A DNA stretch of 64,000 nt, from contig NZ_LR134523.1 in assembly GCF_900638585.1 (NCBI RefSeq), positions 832,001-896,000 on the forward strand. The letters run 5' to 3'. The notes beneath the pieces were generated by a model that saw only the letters and a list, made by a program, of their open reading frames with translations, was not told the DNA's origin and did not search any database. Of the stretch, positions 11,442 through 18,831 are shown piece after piece. Positions within the stretch are counted from its first letter, which is position 1, and each line of letters starts with the position of its first letter. Position numbers and translations under genes: made by a program. This DNA is from Aedoeadaptatus ivorii (lineage in GTDB: Bacteria; Bacillota; Clostridia; Tissierellales; Peptoniphilaceae).

Positions 11442-11936
11442 CTACTTTAGTCGAAACAATGCTTTGCTCTTTCTGGAATGGATATGGGTGATGGCGATGG
11501 CCAAGCCGTCGGCGGCATCGTCGGGCCGCGGAATCTCGGGGAGTTTCAAAAACATCTTTACCATGCTCTGCACCTGATGTTTCTCCGCTCTGCCGTAGCC
11601 CGCCACCGCTTGTTTGATCTGCAATGGCGTATATTCATATATCTCCAGACCCATTTCCATACAAGTCAATATCTCGACGCCGCGCGCCTGTGCGACGGAG
11701 ATGGCGGTGGTAATGTTCTTATTAAAGAATAGTTCTTCCATGGCCACTTCGTCCGGCCGCTGTTCTTCTAGCAATGCCTTGAGCGCCGTATGAATTTGAA
11801 ACAGGCGCTCCGGATACGGCGTCGTGCTTTTCGTTACTATCGTACCATATTCCCGGGCGCGCATGCGATTGCCTTCCAGATCTATAATGCCGTAGCCCAT
11901 CGTCGCGAGACCGGGATCTATCCCCAAAATTCTCAT
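11442..11936 (-). CDS. ruvC: Holliday junction resolvase RuvC
   Basis: 164 residues. Catalytic acidic residues sit in MRILGIDPGLATMGYGI (Asp7), VAMEELFFNKNITTA (Glu about 67) and the C-terminal RPDDAADGLAIAITH (about 139-153). It cuts Holliday junctions positioned by RuvAB. An AAGGGG site precedes the ATG. A strong terminator ends 10 bases upstream, so the ruvC-to-dtd run probably starts a transcription unit here, though I see no clear promoter box in the short gap. Confidence 0.96.
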   Translation of the reverse strand: MRILGIDPGLATMGYGIIDLEGNRMRAREYGTIVTKSTTPYPERLFQIHTALKALLEEQRPDEVAMEELFFNKNITTAISVAQARGVEILTCMEMGLEIYEYTPLQIKQAVAGYGRAEKHQVQSMVKMFLKLPEIPRPDDAADGLAIAITHIHSRKSKALFRLK

Positions 11937-11945
11937 AAAACCCCT

Positions 11946-11970
11946 TAAAAAAAGGGCTCACAGAGCCCTT
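11946..11970 (-). terminator. Rho-independent terminator of the orphan gene upstream of ruvC
   Basis: AAGGGCTC pairs perfectly with GAGCCCTT across a 3-base loop (11952-11970), and the minus strand continues with seven T residues. It sits five bases past the stop of the 252-residue gene and just before ruvC, separating the asnA unit from the ruv unit. Confidence 0.9.
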
Positions 11971-11974
11971 ATGC

Positions 11975-12733
11975 TTATGGATGATATCTTCTGAGTACCA
12001 GATCGTTTACGCCGCACCAATATGCCGAGGTGTAAATCCGCAATCCGTCTAAGTACAAGAATTTTGTCAACTTGCGGTTCAGTCCCCACAATTCCTGATG
12101 CGTTAAAAAATATTCGGGTTCGTTATACTTCCCGTTGGTACTCTTAAAGTTGATCTGCAGCTGTCGGTCCACATAGCGATTTAAGGTAAACACCTTTTTC
12201 TTCAGGACCTTCCGCCCGAAACAGACGGCGTGGGAACGCACCAGTCGATCGCCCGCTTCGCGCTCCAGCACGTGCCGTAAACTGCGGTTGCGGAGCCGAT
12301 GCACGTCCTCTTCTTTGTAGTCGTATTGGAACAACTGCTTTCGCTCAAACAGCTCTGCCACATCGAAATGCCCCAAGGCGATCACTTCCAATTCATTAGC
12401 GAAATTGACCGCCGAATACCCGCGCTTATAGCCTTCCAGATACAGCGCCAGTTCATAACGATTTACATCGTCGTAGATCGCACGCGTAAGGCTGTTGGCG
12501 AGTAGCGATCGATTTTCCTTTCGCCGCAGAAACGACAGGACGTCCCGCTTTAGATTCCGCATCGATACATACGAGGGAAAAATGTTCTGGATCTTCTCCT
12601 CCAGATCGTAGAGACCGAGCAGGATCTGCATCGCGGAACTATCCTGATCGTACAGAAATCTATGCAGTAATTTCGCTTTTACGTCAGAATAATCTATATT
12701 TACAGTTTTCTGTTCCGCGTTGGTCCCGCTCAT
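11975..12733 (-). CDS. Unrecognised 252-residue cytoplasmic protein
   Basis: I do not recognise this protein. It opens MSGTNAEQKTVNIDYSDVKA, has no signal peptide or membrane helix, and is rich in Leu, Arg, Tyr and Lys with a mainly helical look. A segment near residues 95-125 (YELALYLEGYKRGYSAVNFA) resembles a helical bundle, and the C-terminus ends GVNDLVLRRYHP. GGGGGAAGAG precedes the ATG, so the start is sound. It follows asnA by 62 bases with no terminator between, and is closed by its own terminator. An inverted repeat and a possible extended -10 box lie just upstream. Codon use looks like that of its neighbours. Confidence 0.8.
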   Translation of the reverse strand: MSGTNAEQKTVNIDYSDVKAKLLHRFLYDQDSSAMQILLGLYDLEEKIQNIFPSYVSMRNLKRDVLSFLRRKENRSLLANSLTRAIYDDVNRYELALYLEGYKRGYSAVNFANELEVIALGHFDVAELFERKQLFQYDYKEEDVHRLRNRSLRHVLEREAGDRLVRSHAVCFGRKVLKKKVFTLNRYVDRQLQINFKSTNGKYNEPEYFLTHQELWGLNRKLTKFLYLDGLRIYTSAYWCGVNDLVLRRYHP

Positions 12734-12749
12734 TCTCTTCCCCCTTCGA

Positions 12750-12776
12750 TTGACATTTATTCTATCATAAAGTCAA
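12750..12776. promoter_or_regulatory. Imperfect inverted repeat over a possible -10 box upstream of the orphan gene
   Basis: TTGACATTTAT and ATAAAGTCAA form a 10-bp palindrome with one bulged base around a 6-base centre. On the minus strand TGATAGAAT (TAGAAT at 12759-12764, preceded by an extended TG) lies across the centre. The geometry suits an operator over a promoter, or a weak hairpin; there is no T-run, so it is not a standard terminator. Inference only. Confidence 0.4.
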
Positions 12777-12795
12777 AGAGAATTCATCGTTTTTC

Positions 12796-13794
12796 CTACA
12801 GGACCTCCTCGCCCCGCAGACGCGCCTCCATCAAATAGCTGTCCGGCCAAACCGATGCCTGTACTTCGGCGATAGAGCGTTTTTCCAAAAAGAACATGCA
12901 GATGCGCGACTGCCCGATGCCGCCGCCGACGGTATACGGTAGGGCTCCGTCCACGAGGGCCTTGTGGTAATCCATCTCTAGGCGATCTTCCGCATCGGCC
13001 GCCTTTAGCTGGCGCAGAAGGCTCTCTTCGTCCACGCGAATCCCCATCGAAGAAAGCTCCAGCGCGGAATCCGTCACAGGATTATAAAACAAAATGTCGC
13101 CGTTTAGATCCCAATCGTCATAGTCCGGGCTCCTGCCGTCATGGGGCGCGCCGCTATTTAAGTCCTTTCCGATCCCCTGCAAAAACACGGCCTTTTTTTC
13201 CCGACAAATCGCATTTTCCCGTTCCTTCGGCGTAAGATCCGGGTAGCGGTCCTCGAGTGCTTGCGCGGTCATAAAGTAAATCGAGCTCGGCAATTTTTTG
13301 GAGAGCACATAGGGATAGACGCTGTTGATATAGGTCTCTGTGCGTTGAAATACCGAATAGATTTCGGAGACGATAAAATGCAGATACGCATCGGTTCGGT
13401 CTTCTTTGCGGATGATCTTTTCCCAATCCCATTGGTCGACATAGATCGAGTGGATCGCGTCCAACTCCTCGTCGGGGCGTATGGCGTTCATATCCGCATA
13501 CAGGCCTTCATAGGGATCGAAGCCGTAATTTTTCAGCGCAAATCGCTTCCACTTCGCCAAGGATTGCACGATTTCTACATCGATGCCGTATTTTCTGAGG
13601 GAAAAGGACACCGCCTTTTCTACGCCGCTCAGATTGTCGTTTAGGCCCGTCTCCGGTCGTACGAACAACGGTGCCGATACCCGCGTTAAATTCAATGTGT
13701 TCGCCAGATCCCGCTCAAAAAAATCCTTTAGGCTCTTGATCGCGATCTGCGTCTCTTTGATCGATAAATTCGTTACTTCTGAATTGTTTCTCAT
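12796..13794 (-). CDS. asnA: Aspartate-ammonia ligase (asparagine synthetase A)
   Basis: 332 residues, the AsnA length. Signatures of this class II aaRS-like ligase are LTRVSAPLFVRPETGLNDNL (about 38-57), the VQSLAKWKRFAL stretch, NAIRPDEELDAIHSIYVDQW (about 107-126) and the C-terminal YTVGGGIGQSRICMFFLEK. It makes asparagine from aspartate, ammonia and ATP. An asparagine-specific T-box leader stands directly upstream, giving a direct link between uncharged tRNA-Asn and expression. AAGGAGAAAAG is the ribosome binding site. Confidence 0.97.
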   Translation of the reverse strand: MRNNSEVTNLSIKETQIAIKSLKDFFERDLANTLNLTRVSAPLFVRPETGLNDNLSGVEKAVSFSLRKYGIDVEIVQSLAKWKRFALKNYGFDPYEGLYADMNAIRPDEELDAIHSIYVDQWDWEKIIRKEDRTDAYLHFIVSEIYSVFQRTETYINSVYPYVLSKKLPSSIYFMTAQALEDRYPDLTPKERENAICREKKAVFLQGIGKDLNSGAPHDGRSPDYDDWDLNGDILFYNPVTDSALELSSMGIRVDEESLLRQLKAADAEDRLEMDYHKALVDGALPYTVGGGIGQSRICMFFLEKRSIAEVQASVWPDSYLMEARLRGEEVL

Positions 13795-13805
13795 CTTTTC
13801 TCCTT

Positions 13806-14010
13806 AAAAAAAAGCGAAACCTTCATCACAAACGGACGAAAATTTCGCTATGCCACCATTTCAAGTACTACATACTCTATCACATAATAACGGGTAATGC
13901 CGTCTGCCCTTTTGAGAGCAGAACCTTCGAGTTGTTCTCCATAAGTCCTTCGCGACAGCTTTCACCGTCCTGTCTCGCTTTGCCGAGGGATTCTTACTTC
14001 GTTTCTCTTC
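13806..14010 (-). promoter_or_regulatory. T-box riboswitch leader of asnA, specifier AAC (Asn)
   Basis: Read on the minus strand, the leader shows a stem I with an AAGTAAGA specifier-loop strand, the distal GGTGAAAGC motif, and AAC at 13936-13934 followed by A as the specifier. The antiterminator T-box GGTGGCATAGCG lies at 13857-13846. The competing terminator is AGCGAAA/TTTCGCT (13813-13849) followed by eight T residues. Uncharged tRNA-Asn should bind through its anticodon and 3' end and allow read-through into asnA. A TATAAC box (14015-14020) inside the end of the preceding gene could be the -10. Confidence 0.93.
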
Positions 14011-14015
14011 ACAGG

Positions 14016-14651
14016 TTATACAGTTTGCAGTTGTGTCTGACGTCCGTAGGCGAATGCCGCCTCACAGACGGTTTGAAATACAAAGACATTCAATACAAAT
14101 GCGTCGGAGTAGTCGTTTTCGAACGAGATCTCCTTCTGCAAGTATTGGTCAATAAATCGCAAGATTTGTGTTTTCACATATACTTTCAGGTCCTGCAATA
14201 CGCCTTGAAAACTGCCCATTGCCATATTCGACGCCATATCCGGGTCCAGAGGATGAGATTTGGCGTATTGATTTAAGGCATTTTCGTAGCGCACGTGTTC
14301 GCGGATGTCCTTGGCCGAAGTGAACCGTATTCTGCGGGCGTGAGGATGGGTCATATAATCGCTGAGATAATGACAGATCACACCGAGCTTGTAACTGATC
14401 GGCCCGGATAAGAGCCCGTTCCAAGCAGAGTCATATACGATTTTCGACATAAACGGAACCAATGTGATGATTTGATCGACGATGTAGTCGATGCTTTCCG
14501 AAAAATAGTGAGGAATAAACTTATACTTTGGATACAGATCCGGAGCAATAGAACCACGCAGCAATCGCTTCTTGTCAAGAATAATGCCGGTTTCTGTCTC
14601 CATATGATGAAAGACCGCACCGGCAACGGACCTATGTGTTTCAGGTACCAT
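14016..14651 (-). CDS. Zinc-dependent phospholipase C/D-like protein
   Basis: 211 residues without a signal peptide. The pattern of histidines and aspartates fits the zinc-dependent phospholipase C/D family: ETHRSVAGAVFHHM at residues 4-17, RGSIAPDLYPKYKFIPHYF (about 32-50), the central GVICHYLSDYMTHPHA (about 89-104), and EHVRYENALNQY. These are the usual metal ligands of the helical fold. Family members act on phospholipids or related phosphodiesters, but many intracellular relatives have no known substrate. It has its own promoter upstream. The asnA T-box begins six bases after its stop. Confidence 0.72.
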   Translation of the reverse strand: MVPETHRSVAGAVFHHMETETGIILDKKRLLRGSIAPDLYPKYKFIPHYFSESIDYIVDQIITLVPFMSKIVYDSAWNGLLSGPISYKLGVICHYLSDYMTHPHARRIRFTSAKDIREHVRYENALNQYAKSHPLDPDMASNMAMGSFQGVLQDLKVYVKTQILRFIDQYLQKEISFENDYSDAFVLNVFVFQTVCEAAFAYGRQTQLQTV

Positions 14652-14687
14652 GCATTCTCCTTTGTACGTATTCCGTTTCGCCGATCT

Positions 14688-14716
14688 ATTATACCAAAAT
14701 CGTAGGAATCATACAA
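14688..14716 (-). promoter_or_regulatory. Sigma-A promoter for the phospholipase-like gene
   Basis: On the minus strand TTGTAT (14716-14711), a 17-base spacer, and TATAAT (14693-14688), the latter preceded by TGG as an extended -10. It lies just past the stop codon of the GH18-like gene and about 37 bases before the ATG. Confidence 0.82.
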
Positions 14717-14719
14717 TGG

Positions 14720-16387
14720 TTATCGGTAAGAATATTGATATTTTCCGAATTCGTTGGCCATGGTCGTCCACACATCCGGCGTTTCAAAGCCCAAACGCCA
14801 GGAAGATACGCCCGCCAAATTGTATTTGCGCATCAAAGAAGTCTTCCAGCGGATCGATTCCGCATCCTCTACCCAAATCTTTTCGGTCTTTCCCCCTACA
14901 TTTTGTTCGATCATAAACTGTTTCGCCTTATCGTCCCAAGCGGGCATGAGGTTGTGGGAGGTGATATAATTTTGGGTCGTCTGCATGCCCACGGCGGAAG
15001 AATTCGTCTTTCCTTCGTTTTCCTGCCACAAACGGGTGTAGAAAGGCACCGAAAGAATGAATTTCTCCTGCGGAATGTCTCTTAAACTCAAGTTGATATT
15101 GCCTTCCACCCAGCCGTATTCCGCAACCGAACCGGCTTTGTCGGAACTGCCCCAGTGCTGGTCATAGGCCATTAAAATGACGTAATCGCAGATTTCCGCC
15201 AATGCCTTTCGGTCGTAGGGCTCGTCTTCGACGGACTTCGAGATCTGCGGCGTTACGCAGACGGAAATTACGAGATTTTCTTCTCTGCATCGCTCGGCGA
15301 GCATCTTGGTAAATTCCGTAATGCCGTCCCGATCTTCGACCTTCGTGTTTTCAAAGTCCACATTGATGCCTTTCATGCCGTAGGATTTTGCCGAAGCGAT
15401 CAATGTATCGGCGGCCTTTTCCATCGCGGCGGTATTTTGCAAAAAAGCGTGGGTCAGCTCGGGGTCAAAGCTATTGTCTACATAGCCCCATACATCGATA
15501 CCGAGTTTGCTATACGCATCGGTATAGCGTATATCTCCCCGATCTTTGATCTCGCCGTCGGCATTTACGACCGAAAACCAAGTCGGGATCACGACATTGA
15601 GTCCCTCTATGGGTTGAATGGCGCCGATCGCTTCCTCTTTTACAGGGCCGTAGGTATAGTCGTAGGTGATATTGATGGGCTTGGGAATCTTAGACTGCGC
15701 CGCCCGGGAATCTTTGACGATGTATTCGCCGTCGATGGTCTCCGCTTCTAAATTGTCGTCGCGGATCCAACCCAGATACCCGTCCGCTTCCCGCACGCGG
15801 AACCAATCGCCGTCCTTTCCGTAGACTTTGAGGACGGCATCGGACTTTAAGGTCGCTACGATAGGCGAATCTGTCGAAGGTTCTTCGCGCATATTGACGC
15901 CGTCGCCGGAAAGTTTGCCCGCGGCGTGTCGTACGTTTCTGTCGTCGATCAGAAGTACATTCTTATCCTTATTGTAGCTGACCGTAACGGAATAATCGTA
16001 AAGAAATGCCTCGATGGGCAAATACACCTTTCCGTCTTGCTCAAAGGCGGAATCTCGCAACCCGATTTTCGCATCGTTGATCAAAGCCTCTTTCTTACCC
16101 AAGGGAATCACTTTTTTTCCGACGTGGTTTTCGAAAATCACCGTCTTCGCGCTTTCGTCATAGCGAACGGAAGCGTCGAAATACGATTTAATCGCATCGA
16201 GGGAGAGGTAGTATTGTCCGTCCTTTCGAATGCCGTCTTCTTTGGGGAGCAGTTCGTCTTCGTAGACGACCTGATAGCTTTCGTAGATCTTCGAATATTC
16301 GTTATTGCCGCCGGTCTTATTGAGAATCCAAAAACCGCCGAATAAGATACCCGCCAATATGAACAATAAAAGTAGTAATTTCTTCAT
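14720..16387 (-). CDS. Membrane-anchored cell-wall protein: stalk domain, SH3b, GH18-like catalytic domain
   Basis: 555 residues. An N-terminal membrane anchor (KLLLLLFILAGILFGGFWIL, residues 3-22) is followed by a copper-amine-oxidase-N-like stalk domain (about 40-150), a bacterial SH3 domain (GVNMREEPSTDSPIVATLKS to GYLGWIRDDNLE, about 165-225), then a glycoside hydrolase 18 barrel of the YaaH/SleL type (about 245-550). The catalytic strand reads GMKGINVDFENTK, with the DxE pair of the family, and VILMAYDQHWGSS follows. Relatives cleave N-acetylglucosaminyl bonds in peptidoglycan, some in spore cortex. SH3b suggests wall binding. The substrate is inferred. Confidence 0.85.
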   Translation of the reverse strand: MKKLLLLLFILAGILFGGFWILNKTGGNNEYSKIYESYQVVYEDELLPKEDGIRKDGQYYLSLDAIKSYFDASVRYDESAKTVIFENHVGKKVIPLGKKEALINDAKIGLRDSAFEQDGKVYLPIEAFLYDYSVTVSYNKDKNVLLIDDRNVRHAAGKLSGDGVNMREEPSTDSPIVATLKSDAVLKVYGKDGDWFRVREADGYLGWIRDDNLEAETIDGEYIVKDSRAAQSKIPKPINITYDYTYGPVKEEAIGAIQPIEGLNVVIPTWFSVVNADGEIKDRGDIRYTDAYSKLGIDVWGYVDNSFDPELTHAFLQNTAAMEKAADTLIASAKSYGMKGINVDFENTKVEDRDGITEFTKMLAERCREENLVISVCVTPQISKSVEDEPYDRKALAEICDYVILMAYDQHWGSSDKAGSVAEYGWVEGNINLSLRDIPQEKFILSVPFYTRLWQENEGKTNSSAVGMQTTQNYITSHNLMPAWDDKAKQFMIEQNVGGKTEKIWVEDAESIRWKTSLMRKYNLAGVSSWRLGFETPDVWTTMANEFGKYQYSYR

Positions 16388-16435
16388 AGCACCTGCTACT
16401 TTCCGGTTCCGTTAGATAAAGTATTTTATACGATA

Positions 16436-16461
16436 ATAGGCATTGCCAAAGCAATGCCTAT
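16436..16461 (-). terminator. Perfect 11-bp hairpin after rplS, probable terminator
   Basis: ATAGGCATTGC and GCAATGCCTAT flank a CAAA loop eight bases after the rplS stop. On the minus strand it is followed by TATCGTATAAAAT rather than a clean T-run, so termination may be weak. TTGCTT within the hairpin, 18 bases before TATAAA, could serve as a promoter for the next gene. Confidence 0.55.
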
Positions 16462-16468
16462 GTGTCTT

Positions 16469-16813
16469 TTAGAACTTTTTCTCTTTAACCTTTGCAGCCT
16501 TACCTTGGCGCGCACGCAAATAGTAAAGCTTTGCTCTGCGGACCTTACCGCGCTTGGTGACTTTGATGTGGTCGATTCTCGGGGAATGCAGGGGGAAAGT
16601 TCTTTCCACGCCTACGCCGTAGGAAAGTCTTCTGACGGTGAAGCTTTCGTTAATGCCGCCGCCTTGGCGTTTGATGACGGTACCTTCGAAGACTTGGATA
16701 CGCTCTCTGGCGCCTTCGATAATCTTATAGTGAACTTGAATGGTGTCGCCCACGCGGAATTCGGGCAAATTGTCTTTTAATTGTTCTTGTTCAATGGATT
16801 TAATGATGTCCAT
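16469..16813 (-). CDS. rplS: 50S ribosomal protein L19
   Basis: 114 residues. It reads [40 protein letters not shown] and [20 protein letters not shown], the standard L19 sequence, ending in a basic tail. L19 sits at the interface of the ribosomal subunits. The ATG at 16813 has AGGAGG upstream and lies 14 bases inside the trmD 3' end, so it is coupled to trmD translation. It is last in the ylxM-ffh-rpsP-khpA-rimM-trmD-rplS run. Confidence 0.98.
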   Translation of the reverse strand: MDIIKSIEQEQLKDNLPEFRVGDTIQVHYKIIEGARERIQVFEGTVIKRQGGGINESFTVRRLSYGVGVERTFPLHSPRIDHIKVTKRGKVRRAKLYYLRARQGKAAKVKEKKF

Positions 16814-17549
16814 CGCTATCCTCCTTTAAACTCTTCTTCAGATCTCGAAGATAACGAATATCGGCTTTCGAAAGTTCGGCTTTTGCCAACAACTCCGGAC
16901 GCCGCATATAGGTCGTCTTCAGGGATTCTCTTCTTCTATATATTTCAATTTTCTTGTGATCGCCGCTTAACAGCACCTCGGGCACTTTATATCCCCGGAA
17001 ATTCGCCGGTCGGGTATAATGCCCGTGCTCCAATAGGGCTGCGGAATGAGACTCCTCTATCGGCGAGTTTTCGTTGCTCAAAACGCCTTTGATCAATCTG
17101 GCTATGCCGTCGATCAGCACCATGGATGCCAGCTCTCCGCCGGAAAGTACATAGTCGCCCAGTGAAATCTCTTCGTCCACATAGTGGTCGAGGGCCCGCT
17201 GATCGATCCCCTCATAATGGCCGTTGACGAGCACGATATGCTCCTTTTCGGCGAGGGATTTCAACATATTTTGATCCAATACCTTCCCACGCGGGGAAAG
17301 ACAGATCACATGGCCGTTCCAGCCTCTATTCTTTTCGATGGCATCGACCACCGGCTGTGCTTGCATCACCATGCCGGGGCCGCCGCCGTAGCTGTAATCG
17401 TCGACATTGTTATGTTTGTCTTGAGTATAGTCGCGTATATCGACGCAGCGAAGGTCGATCAATCCCTTTTGAATCGCCTTTCCGATGACAGAGTATTCGC
17501 GCATGCTGTCGACGAAGGCGGGAAAGAGCGAAAGCACGGTAAATTTCAT
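16800..17549 (-). CDS. trmD: tRNA (guanine-N1)-methyltransferase TrmD
   Basis: 249 residues. The trefoil-knot SPOUT signatures are present: [15 protein letters not shown] (about residues 53-67), [20 protein letters not shown] (about 112-131) and [17 protein letters not shown] (about 132-148). It methylates G37 in tRNAs with a G36, which prevents +1 frameshifting. The first codon overlaps the rimM stop by four bases. The C-terminus overlaps rplS. Confidence 0.97.
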   Translation of the reverse strand: MKFTVLSLFPAFVDSMREYSVIGKAIQKGLIDLRCVDIRDYTQDKHNNVDDYSYGGGPGMVMQAQPVVDAIEKNRGWNGHVICLSPRGKVLDQNMLKSLAEKEHIVLVNGHYEGIDQRALDHYVDEEISLGDYVLSGGELASMVLIDGIARLIKGVLSNENSPIEESHSAALLEHGHYTRPANFRGYKVPEVLLSGDHKKIEIYRRRESLKTTYMRRPELLAKAELSKADIRYLRDLKKSLKEDSDGHH

Positions 17550-18046
17550 GCTTCCATCCCCCCGATCAGCGCGACCGTAATCCCCGTCGCTTCGACGGTT
17601 TTTACAAATGCCTTGACAAAGGGGATCATGATCTCCTTGTCCGCATCCCGCACGACTAATACGTCGTTGGCGGATTGGAGCAAGACCTCGGCCACCTCGC
17701 CCAAGGCGCGGCCATCGGTATCGGTGACGGGAAGGCCGATAAGATCTTCGATAAAAAACTCATCGTCTTCGGGAACCCTGCGGTCCTCCAGGGGGATATA
17801 CACCGAAGTCTTGCGCAGTCGCTCCGCCTGATTTCTGGTTTCAATGCCTTCAAACTGCATCAATGCCAAGTTCTTCTGGATCGAGGAAGACAGAACCTCT
17901 CGTAAGTCTTCTTCCTCCCCCAAAAATACCCTGCGAATTTCTGTCAATCGCTCCGGCGTATCGGTATAGGGATATACCTTAACGAAACCGCGGATGCCGT
18001 GGGCGGAGGTGATTTCGCCCACCAATACTCTATTCTCGGATTTCAT
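17546..18046 (-). CDS. rimM: Ribosome maturation factor RimM
   Basis: 166 residues. The N-terminal RimM barrel begins VLVGEITSAHGIRGFVKVYP (residues 7-26), and a PRC-barrel follows (EDDEFFIEDLIGLPVTDTDG, about 94-113; MIPFVKAFVKTVE near the end). It assists maturation of the 30S head through S19. It overlaps khpA by 17 bases and trmD by four, the normal crowding of this operon. Confidence 0.95.
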   Translation of the reverse strand: MKSENRVLVGEITSAHGIRGFVKVYPYTDTPERLTEIRRVFLGEEEDLREVLSSSIQKNLALMQFEGIETRNQAERLRKTSVYIPLEDRRVPEDDEFFIEDLIGLPVTDTDGRALGEVAEVLLQSANDVLVVRDADKEIMIPFVKAFVKTVEATGITVALIGGMEA

Positions 18047-18269
18047 CGAAATCCACCGAAACCAATATATTCTCCTTGGTTCCCACCGCCTTGGCGATGG
18101 CGCGAATGGAACGGGCGATCTTTCCCTGTCTACCGATCACCCGTCCCATATCGTCGGGATCGACCTGCACGCGAATCGTCGCGCGATCCCCTTCGCGCTC
18201 TTCCTCGACTTTCAGTACCTGGGGGTTACGGACGAGCTTTGAAACGATGTATCGAATTAATTCCTCCAC
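18030..18269 (-). CDS. khpA: KH-domain RNA-binding protein KhpA
   Basis: 79 residues forming a single type II KH domain. The GxxG loop is GRVIGRQGKIARSIRAI (about residues 42-58), and the sequence starts MEELIRYIVSKLVRNPQVLK. Relatives form a heterodimer with KhpB and bind RNA affecting cell division and elongation in Gram-positives. Position between rpsP and rimM is the conserved one. Confidence 0.94.
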   Translation of the reverse strand: MEELIRYIVSKLVRNPQVLKVEEEREGDRATIRVQVDPDDMGRVIGRQGKIARSIRAIAKAVGTKENILVSVDFDEIRE

Positions 18270-18297
18270 AGTCCTGCCTCCTCCGGTTCATACACGA

Positions 18298-18816
18298 TTA
18301 CTCGGCTTGCGCTTCTTCGGTTTCTTCTGCAGCTTCTTCCGCTTCGGGTGCTTCTTCTTCGCCTTCGGCTTCTTGGGCTTCCGCCGCTTCCGCTTCCGCG
18401 GCAAGACGCGCTTCTTCGGCTTCTTTCGCCTTGCGTTCTTCTTCCGCCTTTTTGGCTTCCGCTTCGGCTTTTTCGAGTTCCGCATCGCGTTGGGCGCGAA
18501 GTTCTCTTTCTTTCTGCTTTTCTTCTTCGCGTCTTGCCTTTTGGACTTCGGTATTGTCTACCGCGCCGGTCGCTTCGTAGACGGCATTTTCCTTAAACAG
18601 ACGCTCGACGGTTGCGGTGGGTTTTGCGCCGTTTTTGACCCAGGTATTGGCCTTATCTGCGTCCACTTTCAAGATCTTCGGCTCGGTGAGCGGGTTGTAA
18701 TATCCGATTTCTTCGATCAGACGGCCGTTACGAGGCGCTCTGGAATCCGCTACTACGATTCTGTAAAAGGGGTTTTTCTTCGAACCCATTCTCTTTAATC
18801 TGATTTTAACTGCCAT
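18298..18816 (-). CDS. rpsP: 30S ribosomal protein S16 with long acidic/alanine-rich tail
   Basis: 172 residues, about twice the usual S16 length. The first 80 or so are standard S16 ([54 protein letters not shown]). From about residue 90 the protein becomes a charged helical tail of Lys, Glu, Arg and Ala ([20 protein letters not shown]), turning almost purely Ala/Glu at the end. The tail is in frame with no sign of a frameshift, and the terminal stop is followed by a normal gap to khpA. Tailed S16 proteins are known in some Firmicutes; the function is not known to me. Confidence 0.94.
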   Translation of the reverse strand: MAVKIRLKRMGSKKNPFYRIVVADSRAPRNGRLIEEIGYYNPLTEPKILKVDADKANTWVKNGAKPTATVERLFKENAVYEATGAVDNTEVQKARREEEKQKERELRAQRDAELEKAEAEAKKAEEERKAKEAEEARLAAEAEAAEAQEAEGEEEAPEAEEAAEETEEAQAE

Positions 18817-18831
18817 TGTTTCCTCCCATAC

